64,000 bases of DNA from Chionoecetes opilio (lineage: Eukaryota; Arthropoda; Malacostraca; Decapoda; Majidae): the NCBI GenBank assembly GCA_016584305.1, contig JACEEZ010007196.1:82501-146500 (forward strand). The letters are read 5' to 3'. Below, piece after piece: positions 13,829 to 26,033 of the stretch (positions within the stretch are counted from its first letter, which is position 1; each line of letters opens with the position of its first letter). The position numbers and the translations under genes are program-made. Below the pieces are notes generated by a model. It made no database searches. It saw only the letters and a program-made list of their open reading frames with translations, and had not been told where the DNA came from.

Positions 13829-14700
13829 AATTCGAGAGAACTGGAACTCGAAATGCCAGGGGTCGCTGGCAGTTTTAACTCACTTTTTTGATAATAAGTT
13901 GGTCTACTGGAAAACAAAATATGGGCTTATTCCACTGCACTTAAAACACAAAAGTATAATATTAAGAACGATTTTCTTCTATATGTATATTGTATAGAAG
14001 CCTGATTCTGTAAAACATTGTATATAACCAAATAACCAAGGAGGTTATAGTTGAGGAGGCGAGGTAAATGCTACTCTATGATATTATATAGTCAATAACG
14101 AATGTTTAGAAGCTATCTATACCTAGGCAGTCATATTTTCCTGTTATTATTGTGTATCAATCAGATAGAAAGCCTGGAAGTGCAATGAGTCGACGCGTGA
14201 AGTCGTAATGCTTTGATTCAATCTTCCCGCCACAATCTCCCCGCCCACCACTCCCCCGCCGCGGCGTGTCGCCTCCACAATTATAACCTACATTGTCGCA
14301 GCAACAAGCCGATTTTGGCATTCTTTATTCTTCGTTTTTCCAAGCATTGCTTATTGTATATTGACAAGCGTTTGCCAGACGCAGCAGTACTGTCTTAGAA
14401 AACAGTGTGAACATCGCCCAAATTTTACATGCCACAATATAAATGTAAAAAATATATTAAGCTTTGCTACTCGAGGCGAGTAATTTGCATTAAATTGCTA
14501 TTATAGAACGTTCCATCGTAATGCATGTCATCCATATAATTAGTAGAACAACAGAAGAACTATATTTTTTGGTATTCAGATGCGGTGCATCAATGTTTAT
14601 CGCGAAATTAATTTATGAAAATATTAGTCGCGGAGCCAAAACACAGTAGACCAACCTTTGAGTTAAAATTGCCAGCGACCACTGGCATTTCTCGAGTTTC
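13829..14700. mobile_element. MITE, copy A (about 0.87 kb)
   Basis: The terminal inverted repeats are about 60-75 bp: left aaatgccaggggtcgctggc with ttttaactca and ttggtctactg further in; the right end carries the inverse at about 14640-14698. The interior is AT-rich without a transposase. A second copy lies at 62641-63520 in the same orientation. The outer bases of copy A have decayed, so target duplication cannot be read. Confidence 0.88.
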
Positions 14701-14758
14701 AGATCATTGGAATTCTCGCAACCCACTTTTTTTCACAATTACCGCTAATAGGCTGCTA

Positions 14759-14935
14759 AAAAAAAAAAAAAAAAGGTGATTGGATCATCTCATAAGTGGG
14801 CTTAAAACCTTTCCCTGGGTCAACCTGGTTCCAAAAATGTGGTATATGATGGGATTCCGCCACGGGGGGCGGAACCTATACCACACACACACACATACAC
14901 ACACACACACAGACACACACACCACACACACACTT
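14759..14935. repeat. Poly-A tract and (CA)n microsatellite
   Basis: Poly-A at 14759-14775 and an interrupted cacaca tract at 14882-14934. No gene lies between them. Confidence 0.9.
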
Positions 14936-15472
14936 TCGCTTTTATTAATATAGAATTTTGAGAATTATCATTTGTGTTGTGGTTACGTTCATAATTCACC
15001 TCCGTCACAGCTAGCGAGATCATGCTGCTTTGGCTGACTATGTTTTTGAACTAATGAAGGATTAGCAGCTGGCACTCGTGGAGAATGTGGTTCACGAATG
15101 TGGGTGTTTCGCGAAATATTGTCAGCGCGAAATCCTGTAGACCCCGCCATTCATCTCTCTTATTTCACTGGTTTTACGACTTAACTGCTGCCCTGATAAC
15201 ATGTTTCAAGCTACAAGAATAGCNGAGCTACCTGTAGAAACGGGACAGAAGACTTCCACACATCACACCAAGACCAAGACCCATCACGACGCCACAACTT
15301 CATCCGCCTCATGGCCGAATCACACCATACCATCATGCCTTCACCTGTACCTTCCTGAGGAAACTAATCAACCCTCGCGACTGTGATAGATTCACAGGTG
15401 TAAACATGGCATATATCTTCAAACCCGACATCAGTGCCCTTCAACAATAAAAAAAAGGTAAGAGCTGGTTAA
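14936..15472. other. No gene recognised; contains an N
   Basis: An ambiguous base occurs at 15224. The stretch around 15320-15380, read on the minus strand, resembles the ttcctcaggaaggcacaggt motif found at 24831, 36530, 51183 and 51530, so part of it is a diverged dispersed repeat. Confidence 0.5.
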
Positions 15473-16065
15473 GCGGGTTCACACGAGGCGTTTCGTCGGA
15501 CTGTTTCGTCGAACAAAACAAGCCTTGGTTGGACCTGTTCGTCGACACTGACAACACATCTAGCACACGGTTGGGCCAACCGCTTCACCCAACAATACAA
15601 ACAAAGATGAAGCGATAAAAGCGAGAGGCGCGGAGATTTGTTGTTAATGTTTTAACCTTTAGGGGCATATATATACGTAGCTACTGGTGATGAAAAGGGA
15701 GGAGGTGATTGTTAGAAGAGAACTGCAGCGACAGATGAAGACGCGTTCATGTGGGCTAAATGAGTTATAGTGGACGAGAATGCGCCCCGGGTTAGGTTAA
15801 TATTCCCGTCGGGGGGTCGAAAGGGACGGAGCCCTCCCGTTAGAAGGTTAGGTTCGGTTAGGTTAGGGTAATAATTTCATCCCAGCAGGGCGTGGCAGAG
15901 CCCAAAATCGAGTGGCGGGCGGGGGGCCGGCCCCCGGGCCACTGTTACCTGTGGCCACCAAAAACCTGTGGCGGGCGGCCCGCCCGCCCGCCCAATTGCC
16001 CAATGGCCAAAACCACACGCCCAATTGTGTAAGCAATTTCGGTCCTAGTGTGAAATAATACCATA

Positions 16066-16424
16066 TTTTTTTTTTTTTTTTTTTTTTTTACATCTGTGCC
16101 TATAGCGCCTGTAGGCAGTGGTGACCTCGCAGTGGTGACGCTCGGATGGTAGGCTCTGGAGATTCACTTGAGGGTTCTGATGGTTTGGTCCTCGCCCGTT
16201 GGTGGCGCAGGCAGGATTCTTATAGTGACGCCTGTGAGGCTCATGCCGCCCCCCTGTGTCCTCCGATGCACTCGCAGTCGAAGGTAGAGTTAAATAGGCA
16301 GGGCATGTGGGTATTCTTAGGCCACTCGACGGTGCAGAAAGGTTTTGGGTTTCTTTCAGGGATCGAACTCGGGTCACCGAGAACGCCAGTCGGAGACTCT
16401 AACCACTCCGCTATCCGCCTCCCC
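16066..16424 (-). mobile_element. tRNA-derived SINE family L, copy 1
   Basis: Read on the minus strand it starts ggggaggcggatagcggagt, has a pol III A box (agcggagtggtta) and a B box (gagttcgatccc) about 50 bp apart, a body of about 280 bp and a poly-A tail (the T run at 16066). The head resembles a class II (Leu/Ser-like) tRNA. Copies lie at 22118, 33829 and 55107. The related site in E3 (near 48845) lacks it, so this insertion came after E1 and E3 separated. Confidence 0.92.
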
Positions 16425-16490
16425 AAAGTCAGTGTCTCGAAAAGTACCGCGCAGGGCTCGTCCATTTTACCGGATCTTGATATTACAGGT

Positions 16491-16743
16491 GGCCCCGTAG
16501 TGTAGTGGTTAGCACGCTCGGCTCACAACCGAGAAGTCCCGGGTTCGATCCCCGGGCGGAGCGAAGACAGATGGGTGGTCTTTCTTAAAACCCGAGCCCC
16601 TGTCCACCCAGCAGTGAATGGGTACCGGATGTTAGCCGGGGGTTTGTGACCCGCCTCCCGGGTGGTGGCTTCGGCCAACACTAAGCCCGAGCGGTAGATC
16701 AATATGGCTCTGAGGAATTATCCTCTAAACAAACAAACAAACA
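16491..16743 (+). mobile_element. tRNA-Val-derived SINE family V, copy 1
   Basis: The first 73 bases look like a tRNA: A box tagtgtagtggttagc, a 5 bp anticodon stem ctcgg/ccgag with loop CTCACAA (anticodon CAC, Val), T arm with ggttcgatcc. The acceptor stem has mismatches at pairs 1-72 and 4-69, and a further 170 bp body and an (AAAC)n tail follow. It is therefore a SINE and not a functional tRNA gene. A degraded inverted copy lies at 48510-48772. Confidence 0.88.
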
Positions 16744-17010
16744 CCACATTCTCTCCAACTCTTTCCCTGTCTCAATCATCCGTCCCCTTGTCTCACCAGT
16801 CATCACACAGTCCCAGCAGCAATAACATCCATTCTCTTCCTGTCCTTTCAACCACCTCATTCATTTCACATCCCATTTCAGCGAAAAACCACACGCATCA
16901 TTTCCTTTCTCTCCCCGTTATACTTTTCAGATCTCATATTCTACTAGTAATCATTCTACTGCAAATTGTAAACACATCAAATCTGCTTCATATTTCTGAA
17001 AATCTATCAC
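16744..17010. other. Pyrimidine-rich interior of element E
   Basis: Low-complexity C/T-rich sequence, present in inverted and error-rich form at about 40340-40600. A 104 aa ORF here has no recognisable domain. Confidence 0.6.
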
Positions 17011-17465
17011 ATATATAATATAGACCGATCTGTATTAATTTTACTGTAACGTATTATATGATGGTGTTCATTTCAATGCTTAATAATTGCTAACACTATT
17101 TATAACTTACAGAAAAAGTATAGACTTATTTTGACCCCAGAGTATGTTCAACGTATGTGCAACATTTTGTATAATTTCACAAAACCATTTCATCGAACAT
17201 GTTCGGCGAAATGACCCTCAAAGTTCGACCAAACAGTCCAACCAAATGGCAAGTTCGACGAAACATTTCCGACGAAACGCACCGTGTGATAGCCGCTTTG
17301 CCCTACAGTGTTACCTTAATATATTGGTAAATGTTTGTTATTGGGCAACCACCGATTTCGAGGCCGAAACTTAGTTTTCCTGAATAGTTTTGGTGTGTTT
17401 TGAATTAATCTGGTTCTCGTTTTTGCCGGAAACCAATGTTTGTTTACATGGGTGGGGGGGGTGCC

Positions 17466-17540
17466 CGCCCTGCCGGCCCACTCCGCAAACATTGCCGGCC
17501 CACTCCGCAAACATTGCCGGCCCACTCCGCAAACATTGCT
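17466..17540. repeat. Short tandem repeat gccggcccactccgcaaacatt
   Basis: Three near-identical units of about 26 bp in copy 1; the equivalent in copy 2 (29150-29222) has drifted. A diverged relative of this and its flank (ccgaaact... to ...cagcttcgcac) occurs at 23000-23175 and a weaker one at 57540-57610. Confidence 0.85.
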
Positions 17541-18128
17541 AAGCTTCACACTGCCATAGTATTGGTAATTTTAGTTTTATCTCTATAATCTTCTGTTACT
17601 AAACCAAGCCCCACCTCTAACCTAACCTAACCTAATCTGATTTAACCTAACTTAACTTTCTGGCTGAAATACTGGCAGATATTCGGTAGTACATGTAATG
17701 CCATTAATATTCGATTGCGCCATGGGAAATGGGGCTCAAAATACACAGAATGAAGAACGATACACGATAATGGAGGTAAGAGTCCTAGGACATTTGAAAG
17801 CCCACTACCGAAATAATACCATTATCTTTACTGCAAATTTTCCACAAAGTCTAAACACATAGCAGAAAATCAACAAAGGCATACTTACAACATTAAATCT
17901 AAGCTAAATGTCATAGGTAGATAATATTAAAATATAAATTCGTGGAGCATCTTGCAATAAATGATGACCGATTTTGGTTACCCTACACATTTTCTCTACA
18001 TTTTAACTAGTATAATTTTTCATTCACATTTACTGCACTGTAAATATTGTATTTGAGTACATGCTCAAGAAAAATAGTTTTCCCCTGCCAAATTTTTTTT
18101 TTAAATAACTTAATAAATTTATGAAAAG
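17541..18128. other. Non-coding unit sequence
   Basis: Contains a short cctaacctaacctaa tract at 17618-17640. No ORF or RNA gene is supported. The same sequence is at 29223-29813. Confidence 0.6.
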
Positions 18129-18441
18129 TACCGTATTTTACGGCTTATAAGACGCACTTTTTTGCTAAAAAAATACCCTGAAAAACACTCATGCGTCTTC
18201 CAAGACGAATGTTGTAGGAGGTTAGCTTAGGTAGCTATTCAATTCAGCCTCTTATATGATGTAACCTCAGTACATACCTGTTAAGAGTATTTAGAATACC
18301 ATAAGACATTCAAATCAACTACCAATCTGTCCTCACCCTGTGATGTAGCTACCTAAGCTAACCTCCTACAACATTCGTCTTGGAAGACGCATGAGTATTT
18401 TCAGGGAAAAAAGTGTGTCTTATAAGCCGTAAAATACGGTA
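18129..18441. mobile_element. MITE with TACCGTATTTTACGG ends, unit copy 1
   Basis: The terminal inverted repeats start taccgtattttacggcttat and extend over about 100 bp, including agacgcatgagt and gaatgttgtaggaggttagc. The length is 313 bp and there is no ORF. TA at both ends fits a Tc1/mariner-type target. The other copy is at 29814-30129. Confidence 0.92.
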
Positions 18442-19437
18442 TTACCCACTATTATTATTGGTATCATTATGTGTTGTAGTTATTATTATTGTTGTTGCAG
18501 GTAATATTGGTGCTCCCAGATTTCCACAAAGGTGAGGTTCATGGACTGATTGACGTGTTTCTATAGTAACATGTTGTTGCCTTTCTGCATCACTCTCTGG
18601 GATCTTCATCTCCACAATAGTACTGCCACAAAATGTTACTTTACCAGTCCTATACTTTTATGGGAAGCACTTCATTGTTTTTCTGGCTAGGAATCTCAAC
18701 CAGTGACATATATTTGTGTCTGTATTCTATATATTTCCATTTTTCAGGTAATTTTACTAAGAGGATCTTGTTTTCATGCAATATACCGTAAACTCTGGCT
18801 ACAACCCGGACGATTTGGGGGGGGGGTGATCCGATTTATGCGATAATTCTGTTATATCCTAAGAAGTAGAAGGGTAGCTGAATTTGAACCCCTTTCTTGA
18901 AGTAGGCGGTAGGCAGGTCACACGTGAACGAGAGGTAACACGAGTGGAGCGCTAGGGCGAGGGAAACCGCACGGTATAAGCGAACATACTTTGATTAGAG
19001 GTAGTTTTAAATCTGCCTGAATTACCCTATTCTCCTCCCCTCTCCTCTCTCTCTCGCTCTTACTTTTTACGTTTTTATCATTCAAAGCATTTTTTTTTTT
19101 TTTAACTAGTAGTGGCAAAAATATATAAACAACAATAATAATAATGAGAAAATTGTTTTATTAATTCTTTCATTATTAATATTATTTTCTGGAGGAGGAA
19201 GAGAGGAGGAAAATGCCATGAAAGAAGAGAGAGGAAGAGTGAAAATGATAATAATAATGTATTTTTCTTCTAAGTCTGTTCATTGCTGATGCATGCATGA
19301 ACCTTTTATCACCCTCTCGCCCCTTTTAATATTTCCCCCTCTTTAATCTGTGAAATAAAACATTGAACACCAATTCATGGATTGGCTTTATTCTTAACAA
19401 CACCTCACAAGTGCCAAGTATATGCCTGGCAAGCCCC
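18442..19437. other. Non-coding unit sequence upstream of the zinc-finger 3' end
   Basis: AT-rich, with a poly-G run near 18820, a TCTC tract near 19035 and TAA/ATA-rich tracts. It probably includes the 3' untranslated region of the minus-strand zinc-finger gene: an aataaa on the minus strand would fall in the AT-rich 19100-19400 interval. No other gene is seen. Confidence 0.4.
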
Positions 19438-20503
19438 TCACCTACCACCACAAGCACAACCCACACACAGCCACTCCTTCCTCACAGATGTGTCTGGATA
19501 TGCCTGGCAACACGGCCCTTGGTAGGAAAACACTTGCCGCAAACATCACACTTTGTACTTCCTCTCACCAGTGTGGATGAGCATGTGTTTGTTAAGATTG
19601 CCCTTCAGGGTAAATGTTTTCCCACACTCCTGACACTCAAAGTTTCTCTCACCAGTGTGGGTGACCATGTGTATGTTAAGACTGCTTTGTGGTAAATGTT
19701 GCCCTACACTCCTGACACTCAAAGTTTCTCTCACCAGTGTGGATGACCATGTGTTTGTTAAGACTGCCCTTCTGGGTAAATGTTTTCCCACACTCTTGAC
19801 ACTCAAAGTCTCTCACACCATTGTGGGTGAGCATGTGTCTTTTTAAGATGGCCCTTTGAGCAAATGTTTCCTACACTCCTGCACCCCTAAGTTTCTCTCA
19901 CCAGTGTGGGTGAGGATGTGTGTTTTAAGTTTACTCTTGTAGGAAAATGTTTTCTTACACTCCTGGCACTAAAAAGCAAGGTTTTCCTCACCAGTGTGGG
20001 TGAGGATGTGTGTGTTAAGACAGCTTTTTTTGGTAAATTTTTCCTACACTCCTGACACTCAAAGTTTCTCTCACCAGTGTGGGTGACCATATGTTTGTTG
20101 GGACTGCTCTTGCAGGCAAATGTTTTACCACACTCCTGACACTCAAAGTTTCTCTCACCATGTGGGTGAGCAGTGTTTGTTAAGAATGCTCTTGCGGGCA
20201 AATGTTTTACCACACTCCTGACACTCAAAGTTTCTCTCACCAGTGTGGGTGAGCATGTGTGAGCTAAGATGGCTCTTCTGGCAAATGTTTTCCCACACCC
20301 TTTGACACTCAAAGTCTCTCTCGCCAGTGTGGGTGAGCATGTGGCTCCTAAGAGAAACTCTTATTAGTGAACACTTTGCCACAGTGGTCACACCTCAGCT
20401 CAGGTCTCTTGCGTGTATGGCTGAGGACGTGTCCAGTAATGGCAGACTTGCTGGAGCACACTTTGCCACAGTGGTCACAATTTGTAGTCCTCACGCCCTC
20501 CAT
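19438..20503 (-). pseudogene. C2H2 zinc-finger array, unit copy 1 (frameshifted)
   Basis: The minus strand encodes consecutive Kruppel-type C2H2 fingers with the linker [16 protein letters not shown], the signature of DNA-binding transcription factors. It corresponds finger for finger to copy 2 at 31133-32201 but carries more frameshifts, so the frames jump between 20503 and 19438. The first fingers have CDHCGK and the last CDVCGKCF. Many of the differences from copy 2 are single bases in homopolymers, which fits sequencing error or the decayed allele of a duplicated locus. As read, it cannot give a full protein. Confidence 0.85.
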
Positions 20504-21654
20504 GCAGCACTTCTTCTGCCAGCACACCCGTGGTGGGAGGCATCAGCTGGTCCTGCAGGAAATCCCGGTGGAGGCCGGCCAGGCTGCCCTGGGGATGAAT
20601 CAAGCGTTCCCTAATACAAGGGAAGCCGGGAGGAGTCCTGGCGTGGGCGCCGACCTGGACTGTTCACCTCAGCACCCGTAACATTGGTGGCCATCAGCAC
20701 ACAAGCAGGCAGATGCTTCCTTTAAGGGTGTTCCTGCTTCACCCTCAAGGTAACCCCCAGCCAGTGTTTGCAGCCAAGGAGTAAGGCCAGCACTCTACAC
20801 GGTGGAGGTGGAGTGGTGAGTGGCTAGTGACCTTCAATGCAGGCAAGTGTAGCTAAACCTTTCACATCAGGCACAACCAATAATGAGTAATGGGGCAGAT
20901 AATGGGGTTGAGAGAGAGGGGCTGGCTGGCTCTCTCTCTCTCATAGTTAAGATGCAAGACAGAATAAAGAAACATGAATATTCTTCTATTCAATTGATAT
21001 CTGCTCAGGAATGGGGTACATCAGTGCATATGCAAAAAATAAACTATAGGTAACTGTAAAAAATTTTCATTAAATCAATACATACACATAAAAGAGAGAG
21101 AGGGGGCAGAGAGGTCAATCCCTCCCCTGGATACAGAAAGTGACTGCTTCCCTCCAGCCCACCTGTCCATAAGGGCTAATTTGCCATGGACATCACATCT
21201 TTATTTAAAGAAAAAATAACTACTTCATGTTTTTAATAGAAAATATATTTTCCTGAACCATTTTCCCTTGAATATGAAAAGTACTTAAGTGCCAAACCGT
21301 CTGTGTAACTATACCTAGTGTGTTTTTAGATCCGGGGTGGTTTTTATAAAGAATCTTGCTACTCTTAGCTACTCAGAGCATTTGAGTTTTCTCTGAGTGG
21401 CAAATTTTTGTTATGAGCTACTCTCAAGTGGCCAAAATGCTATGAGTGGCGGGGCCGGCCCAGAGCAACTCAGAAAACGCTTCTGAGTTGCTATGAGTAA
21501 GGAAAAACAAGCTTCTATTTTAGCTTGTTAGGCAAAGCTCTAGCCCTGCAGAGTATATGAATAAGTGTTTGCTGCCTCGAAGAAGCCGCTCAAGGGAAAC
21601 AAAAGCGAGACGTGACGGAGGAAGGACGCGAAGAAAGGTCAAGAAACGAGGGCC
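20504..21654. other. Non-coding sequence 5' of the zinc-finger array
   Basis: Probably contains the 5' leader or an intron of the minus-strand zinc-finger gene. On that strand a possible splice acceptor (ccccag) lies about 90 bases before the ATG. There is a GAGA/CTCT tract at 20912-20940 and a palindromic agcaactcag/ctgagttgct pair near 21468-21495. Confidence 0.45.
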
Positions 21655-22806
21655 AGTTTTCTGGTGTCGTGTGAGCAGCAGTCTGTTTACGAGGTGCAGT
21701 CTGCCTTGTTACTAACAAAAAGAAACGCGAATTGCGCATGCTTGAGGCGAATATTTTCTAATATTGACTTCTTGATCAACAAAGGCATGTCCAGGCATCC
21801 TACAAAAAACAAACCCCTCTAATTTGTCAACAAAAAGGGGGGGGCACGAACTGACATGCGCGGAGGTGAAAGTTTACTAACATAGACGTTGTTATCATCA
21901 GAAGCAATTCCCGGAACACTCGCCGAAAGTGAAAAATTGGAACACTCCACCAGCGTGGGCGAGAATTCCTATCGGCGACAGTTATAGGTAGGGTTTTGAG
22001 CATATATGATTTAAAGAGGCATTCAATTTCATACAGAAATGCCTGTGAGCAGGAGATGGGGCCTAACCACCGTGTTCAAGAATGCAATCTGCCCAAACAG
22101 GTATCATATCATATTTAGGGGGGGCAGTAGCAGAGTGGTTTAAACGTCTCCGACTGGCGTTCTCGGTGACCCGAGTTCGATCCCCGACGAAAACCAAAAA
22201 CCCTTTCTGCACCGTCGAGTGGCCCAAGAAACACCCACATGCCCTGCCCTTAACCCCACCTTCGATTGCGAATGCATCGGAGGACGCAGGGGGGCGGCAT
22301 GAGCCTCTAATCACAGGTGTCACTATAAAAATCCTGCCTGCGCCACCACGGGCGAGGACCAATCATCACAGCCCTCAAATGAACCTCCAGAGCCTACCAT
22401 CTAGCCCTGGGTCACCACTGCCTACAGGCGCTATAGCACAAATGTATAATATAAAAAAAAAAAAAAAAAAAAAAAAAAAGATACAAATCAAAATAGTTTT
22501 TCTTTATAATTAGAAAGATGCTGTATTCCGAAATTTTTACTCATGATTCACTGCATAAAGGCTATTTAATGGTCCTTCACAGCAGTATTACAAAAGCAGA
22601 GCGCATTATTCAATTCATGAATGTTTTTCCTATGAAGAATAGAACAGTATCCCCTCCCCTACTCGAGCGGACATTCAGTCACAAGTGACAAGATGTACAC
22701 ACAGTACCGTATGACAAGGGGTTTCGGCTTTTTTTGATAAACAAGTCTTTGTTTGTAAACGGACTGCACCTCGTAAGCAAACTGCTGCTCACACGACACC
22801 GGTCAA
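21655..22806. repeat. Inverted-repeat element with an inserted SINE, unit copy 1
   Basis: The sequence around 21658-21722 (ggtgtcgtgtgagcagcagt with gtttacgaggtgcagt) returns inverted at 22740-22806. The arms are about 65 bp and about 1.0 kb apart, and SINE L copy 2 lies inside. No ORF is supported. The second copy is at about 33360-34515. Confidence 0.7.
22118..22479 (+). mobile_element. tRNA-derived SINE family L, copy 2
   Basis: Head with cagtagcagagtggttta (A box) and cgagttcgatccccg (B box), the same body as copy 1 and a 25-base poly-A tail. The same insertion is in the other unit at 33829, so it predates the unit duplication or is shared by two haplotypes. Confidence 0.93.
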
Positions 22807-23192
22807 GTGGTGATGCGGCGACAGAATGCATTGGCGGTGAATTGACCGAGCAGGAAAAACCGATCACCCCTGACCTTGTCAGAGATAAGAGGGGCAAGTG
22901 GGACCCAGAGGAACCAAGGTTTTCCCCATTGGTGGTTATCCACGCTCCCCGGCCAAACTGGACGTACATGTGCTGGCGAGACCTGGGTGTGCCCCACTGA
23001 TTTCAAGGACCGAAACTTTATTTTTCTGAATAATCTTTATATGTTTTGAATTAATCTGGCACTCGGTCTTGGGGTGAAAAATCATGTTTGTTTACAGGTG
23101 TGGACGGCCCACCCCGCCCCTCCAGGCTCGCCCCGCAAACATCCCGCTCAGCTTCGCACTCCCGTAGTATTGATTTTTTCTTATTTGAAATA
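22807..23192. other. Non-coding; diverged copy of the unit's left flank
   Basis: 23000-23180 resembles 17345-17575 (for example gttttgaattaatctgg and cagcttcgcactcc), an older duplication inside the unit. No gene. Confidence 0.6.
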
Positions 23193-25725
23193 CAGGGAGG
23201 TCCCGAAGATACGAGCAGTTAGGTTCCACCTGGCATACTCGTAAAGCGAAATCTCGTTATAACGAACACATAACTAATGGTAAAATATAGGTTTGGTTCC
23301 AGGACCCCATCAATTTAAAAAAAAAAAAATTCAAGCTAAAATAAACTATATAGCCAAACACAACAAACTCTCAAATATAGGGCTTCATATACCACACCAC
23401 CGCACCCAAACCCCAAAAACACATGAATTAAGAGGGGGACAGCACAGTAGGACAGAGCACAAATAAGTCACAATAAGCACATTAAGTAAACCACCAAATC
23501 ACCCAAAAACGGGCTCACAAGGCACAATACATACAAGCAACAAAGACTTGTATGTTACTCTTGGGACGCCGCGTGATACCACTAGACTCGAGAGGGTTAC
23601 GGTAGGTAAGGGACAAGGGAGGGGTGCGCAGACCTCTTCCACTGCCACAAACTCGTCTCTGTGCACCTGAAACATTGTACATTGTCCAGGGTTGTGAATT
23701 TTTGTAGGCCACATTGTCGTACCGAGCCCCCAGAATTATCATATTTTTGTCCAAGCGTCGCTTCGCTCGCTTGGACACCTATTTCAGCCGAAATCAGGTG
23801 TCATATAGGCTTGTAAAATTTTTCCCCACGAATGTGTGGGCAAGAAAGATACAGGCACAAAGGAAGAAATTTGGCACAGAAAGTTATATTTCGTCTCTTA
23901 ACTCATTGTCCAAGCGAGCGAAGCGAGCTTTTAGCATTTATGCTAAAATTTGTAATATATTGTGCCTGGCGACATTAGTGCAGTGGCGAAAGTAGTGCAT
24001 TAGTGCAGTGGAAATAAAATTGTGTTCGTAGCCTTCACAACAACAGTGTCTTTTAGCGTTGCCGAGAGGCAGGCCACTTCTGTTAGGCCTCATATAACCA
24101 CTATAACTCGTGTTTCTAATGCCGTTATAAGGTGTTATTTAGGGTTAGCGTGAAGTTATATACGTGGTAGGGTGTGTGAGGTGTTAAATATGCCATTTCA
24201 GCCGTGGGTACAGAGAGGAAGAATAACAATTATGAAATACCACCACCACCACCACCACAACCATCAGATTGATTCGTACAACCTTAGGTAAAATCATATA
24301 GTCAGTATGACTTTAAAATTTTTTAGTAAATAATTTTTAAATTTTACTTTAGTAAATATTTACAAAAATTATAAACATTTACTGACTACATATATGATTT
24401 TACCAAAGGTTGTACGATAATTAATCAATCTGAAAAAAACGTGCAGACTGGCCAACGACTGCTCGAGACTGGTATTAGCAGAGGTAGGAAGTCTCCAGGC
24501 TCGCTTATTATTGTTTGTATGCTATGAAATATCATTTCTCTAGGTGAATGTAGACATATGATTTCATTTGGATGGATATCATTCATATATATGAGTAAAG
24601 AGATGAAATACAAGCAAGGGACTCATCCACGTCTGGCAGCACGGCCTTTGGCAGCAGCAGCAGCAGCATGAGCCGGCCCATGAAGCCCGTGAGGTGGATA
24701 TCAACACCATTAGACCAAGGGAGATAGATGTCTTTGGTAATATTTAGTAGGGGAGCGAGAACCCCTTGAGGAATCCTATGATCCCTGGTGATATCCTATG
24801 GTGCTGTCACAGGCGTGGGAGCTGACTGTCTTCAGGAAGGCACAGGTGAGGCGAATGACGGCGGGGTTTTACTCAAAAGTTTTGAGTGGCGGCGCCGCTG
24901 GAGCCGCCACCTCCTCCGCCACGTAGGTTTGGGCAGGATTAAAAGTCTTATTACTCGTTATTATACAACTTAGTGATTATGGTGTAATGTTATATACACG
25001 TGTCATTATCTATATCAATGTAGCACCGTGTTTCACCTTAAATAAGGGTGATTTAAAGATGTTGATGAGAGGCGCGACTGGCGGGGCAGAGTGATGGAGA
25101 AAATTCTTGCCGCGGGGCGCCCCATGACACGAATATTCACTATTTCAACCCACATACACACCTACCACCAAAACACTATCAACACAGGCTCCTTACTTAT
25201 ATATCTTACTATCTGATACATTAAAACTCCTTAAGTCCGAAAAAAACTCCGCAAGCATTCCAAATAAAACGAGAATTAGTTTGGGATGACGGGGACAAGG
25301 CGGAGAGAGGCAGTCTGGCATGCCATTCTTGCCCGGAAATATGTCTCGCTGACTTGTGATTGGTTGAGAAGTTTTAAAAACAGTTTATCATTGGGTGGTG
25401 ACTGATGATGAGCTTGATGACATCATTTAGTTTTTATGTTTAATTAATGTGCAGTTATGTTATTTTGTGTGCTATTTTCTCTTTCAGAATGTTTTTTCTA
25501 CAGAACAGGTAGTACAGTGTAGGTAATATAGACGCTGTGTGTTTGTTGTGTTTGCTATAGTTTAATTTAGCTTTAAAAACATAGTTTTTTTTTTTTTTTT
25601 TTTTTAATTGATGGGATCCTGGAACCAAACCTATATTTTACACATTAGTTATGTGTTTCGTTATACGAGATTTCGCTTTACGAGTATGCAGGTGGAACCT
25701 AACTGCTCGTATCTTCAGGACCTCC

Positions 25726-25728
<3 letters not shown>
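23193..25728. mobile_element. pogo/Tigger-like element with about 165 bp TIRs, unit copy 1
   Basis: The ends are CAGGGAGGTCCCGAAGATAC and its inverse, flanked by TA on both sides. The TIR continues for about 165 bp through taggttccacctg, gtaaagcgaaatctcg and ggtttggttccagga. That wording closely resembles Tigger/pogo termini. The 2.5 kb interior has no recognisable DDE transposase, so it is non-autonomous. It contains a nested small MITE at 24267-24432 and a palindrome tccaagcgtcgcttcgctcg near 23750. Copy 2 is at 34898-37423. Confidence 0.87.
24267..24432. mobile_element. Small nested MITE, unit copy 1
   Basis: The arms agattgattcgtacaacctt with aggtaaaatcatatagtcag return inverted at the right end, and the total length is about 165 bp. 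The core is taa/ttta-rich. It lies inside the pogo-like element; copy 2 is at about 35968-36125, and a partial relative is at 51840-51890. Confidence 0.85.
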
Positions 25729-25766
<38 letters not shown>

Positions 25767-25777
25767 TATATATAGTA

Positions 25778-25823
<46 letters not shown>

Positions 25824-25841
25824 TAATATATATATATATAG

Positions 25842-25899
<58 letters not shown>

Positions 25900-25906
25900 A
25901 TATATA
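25729..25906. repeat. (TA)n microsatellite with interruptions, unit copy 1
   Basis: TA repeats with occasional extra G, A or T, against the right end of the pogo-like element. Length and interruptions differ from copy 2 (37425-37606). Confidence 0.95.
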
Positions 25907-26033
25907 TGAATCCGAGCGGCCCTCCGACTTCAGGGCAGGTTCAGGCCCATGTGCAACAGGCCGATATTCCGTACGCAGTCCAGGTATACAGTGGTCTATG
26001 GTTAGGATAAGGTTGCGTTAGTTCAGTTTTATT

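Larger units (their letters stand above)
15473..17296 (+). mobile_element. Terminal-inverted-repeat element E, copy E1
   Basis: The left end GCGGGTTCACACGAGGCGTT continues with tcgtcggactgtttcgtcga. The right end (about 17210-17296) is its imperfect inverse, with repeated ttcgacgaaac and gcaccgtgtgatagccgc. The left end follows TTAA. The interior contains TTAGG-type arrays near 15850, GC-rich CpG tracts near 15920-15995, one SINE of each of two families, and no transposase. Fragments of the same element recur at 28359-28977 and, inverted, at 40066-49443. The superfamily is unassigned; PIF/Harbinger-like or piggyBac-like (TTAA) are possibilities. Confidence 0.7.

Noticed and set aside
16491..16563. 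Functional tRNA-Val (CAC)
   Set aside because: Acceptor stem mismatches at 1-72 and 4-69, and a fused body with an (AAAC)n tail show a SINE.
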